Assembly: GCA_037381915.1 (NCBI GenBank)
Contig: JARRQJ010000055.1
Location: forward strand, 1 to 43,884
Reading direction: 5' to 3'
Source of the DNA: JARRQJ01 sp037381915
Lineage (GTDB): Bacteria > Pseudomonadota > Gammaproteobacteria > DRLM01
DNA: 43,884 nt
Part shown: positions 43,810 to 43,884 of the stretch, one piece after another
Position numbering within the stretch: the first letter of the stretch is position 1
Layout of the letters: each line of letters starts with the position of its first letter
Notes under the pieces: generated by a model
The model's database searches: none
What the model was told of the DNA's origin: nothing
What the model saw: the letters and a program-made list of their open reading frames with translations, nothing else
Program-made: the position numbers and the translations under genes

Positions 43810-43884
43810 GGAAGAGGACTATTGGTAAGTGCTGCTTTCGGCCAAAGCCAGCCTTTGATACCAGCGCTAACCTGTGAGGGAGCG

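Overview
The window reads as a chromosomal segment of a gammaproteobacterium, probably an environmental or sulfur-oxidiser-like lineage. This is inferred from a type IV pilus minor-pilin operon, a PEP-CTERM protein, PA2779-family, DUF6455-like and DUF3303-like proteins, and a cop-type copper cluster. No rRNA or protein marker here fixes the genus. The first 13 kb are compact and well coded; from about 13.8 kb onward the DNA is accessory in character, with small lone genes, pseudogenes, insertion sequences, miniature elements and a family of dispersed palindromic repeats.

Layout. 1-3 kb: the 3' part of a TrkA-type K+ channel gene, then a zinc metallopeptidase gene overlapping by 4 bp an ATP-grasp gene that has lost its middle. 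3.3-4.7 kb: a DUF6455-like membrane protein and a DsbC/G-like disulfide isomerase. 4.7-11.2 kb: a minus-strand operon pilE-fimT/gspH-pilV-pilW-pilX-pilY1. 12-13.8 kb: a secreted PPC-domain protein with a strong terminator and a PA2779-family protein. 14-20.4 kb: a membrane-anchored Ser/Thr kinase, several small hypothetical genes, two miniature inverted-repeat elements, five palindromic repeats and a PEP-CTERM protein. 20.5-21.7 kb: a 3' fragment of tRNA-Arg(ACG) beside a wrecked tyrosine integrase gene, the scar of an integrative element. 22-25.7 kb: CBS-domain protein, small unknowns, a frameshifted PilZ copy and a DedA protein.

25.9-32.9 kb is a minus-strand copper-resistance cluster: CopL-like protein, multicopper oxidase CopA, outer-membrane CopB, a Met-rich pseudogene, a P1B ATPase, a small c-type cytochrome and an NfeD-like protein. 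One deletion appears to have removed both the last copper-ligand block of CopA and the signal peptide of CopB, so the periplasmic/outer-membrane half is probably damaged while the ATPase is intact. 33-34.5 kb: an integrase tail fused to an IS3 remnant, a globin-like protein and an intact PilZ protein (paralogue of the 23.3 kb pseudogene). 35.5-39.3 kb: two transglutaminase-like proteins, a LysR regulator and a divergent cupin. 39.5-43.8 kb: a decaying IS1111-type (IS110 family) element, a lipoprotein and an intact IS1182-like element.

The most unusual structure is the palindromic repeat family: eight clear copies, all in the same orientation, with arms able to form a long hairpin, spaced between one- or two-gene units in a way that recalls a cassette array. 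One copy is split exactly by the IS1111-type element, and the 3' non-coding part of that element carries two short stretches around a hairpin that match the two halves of the interrupted repeat, as expected for a target-guide RNA.
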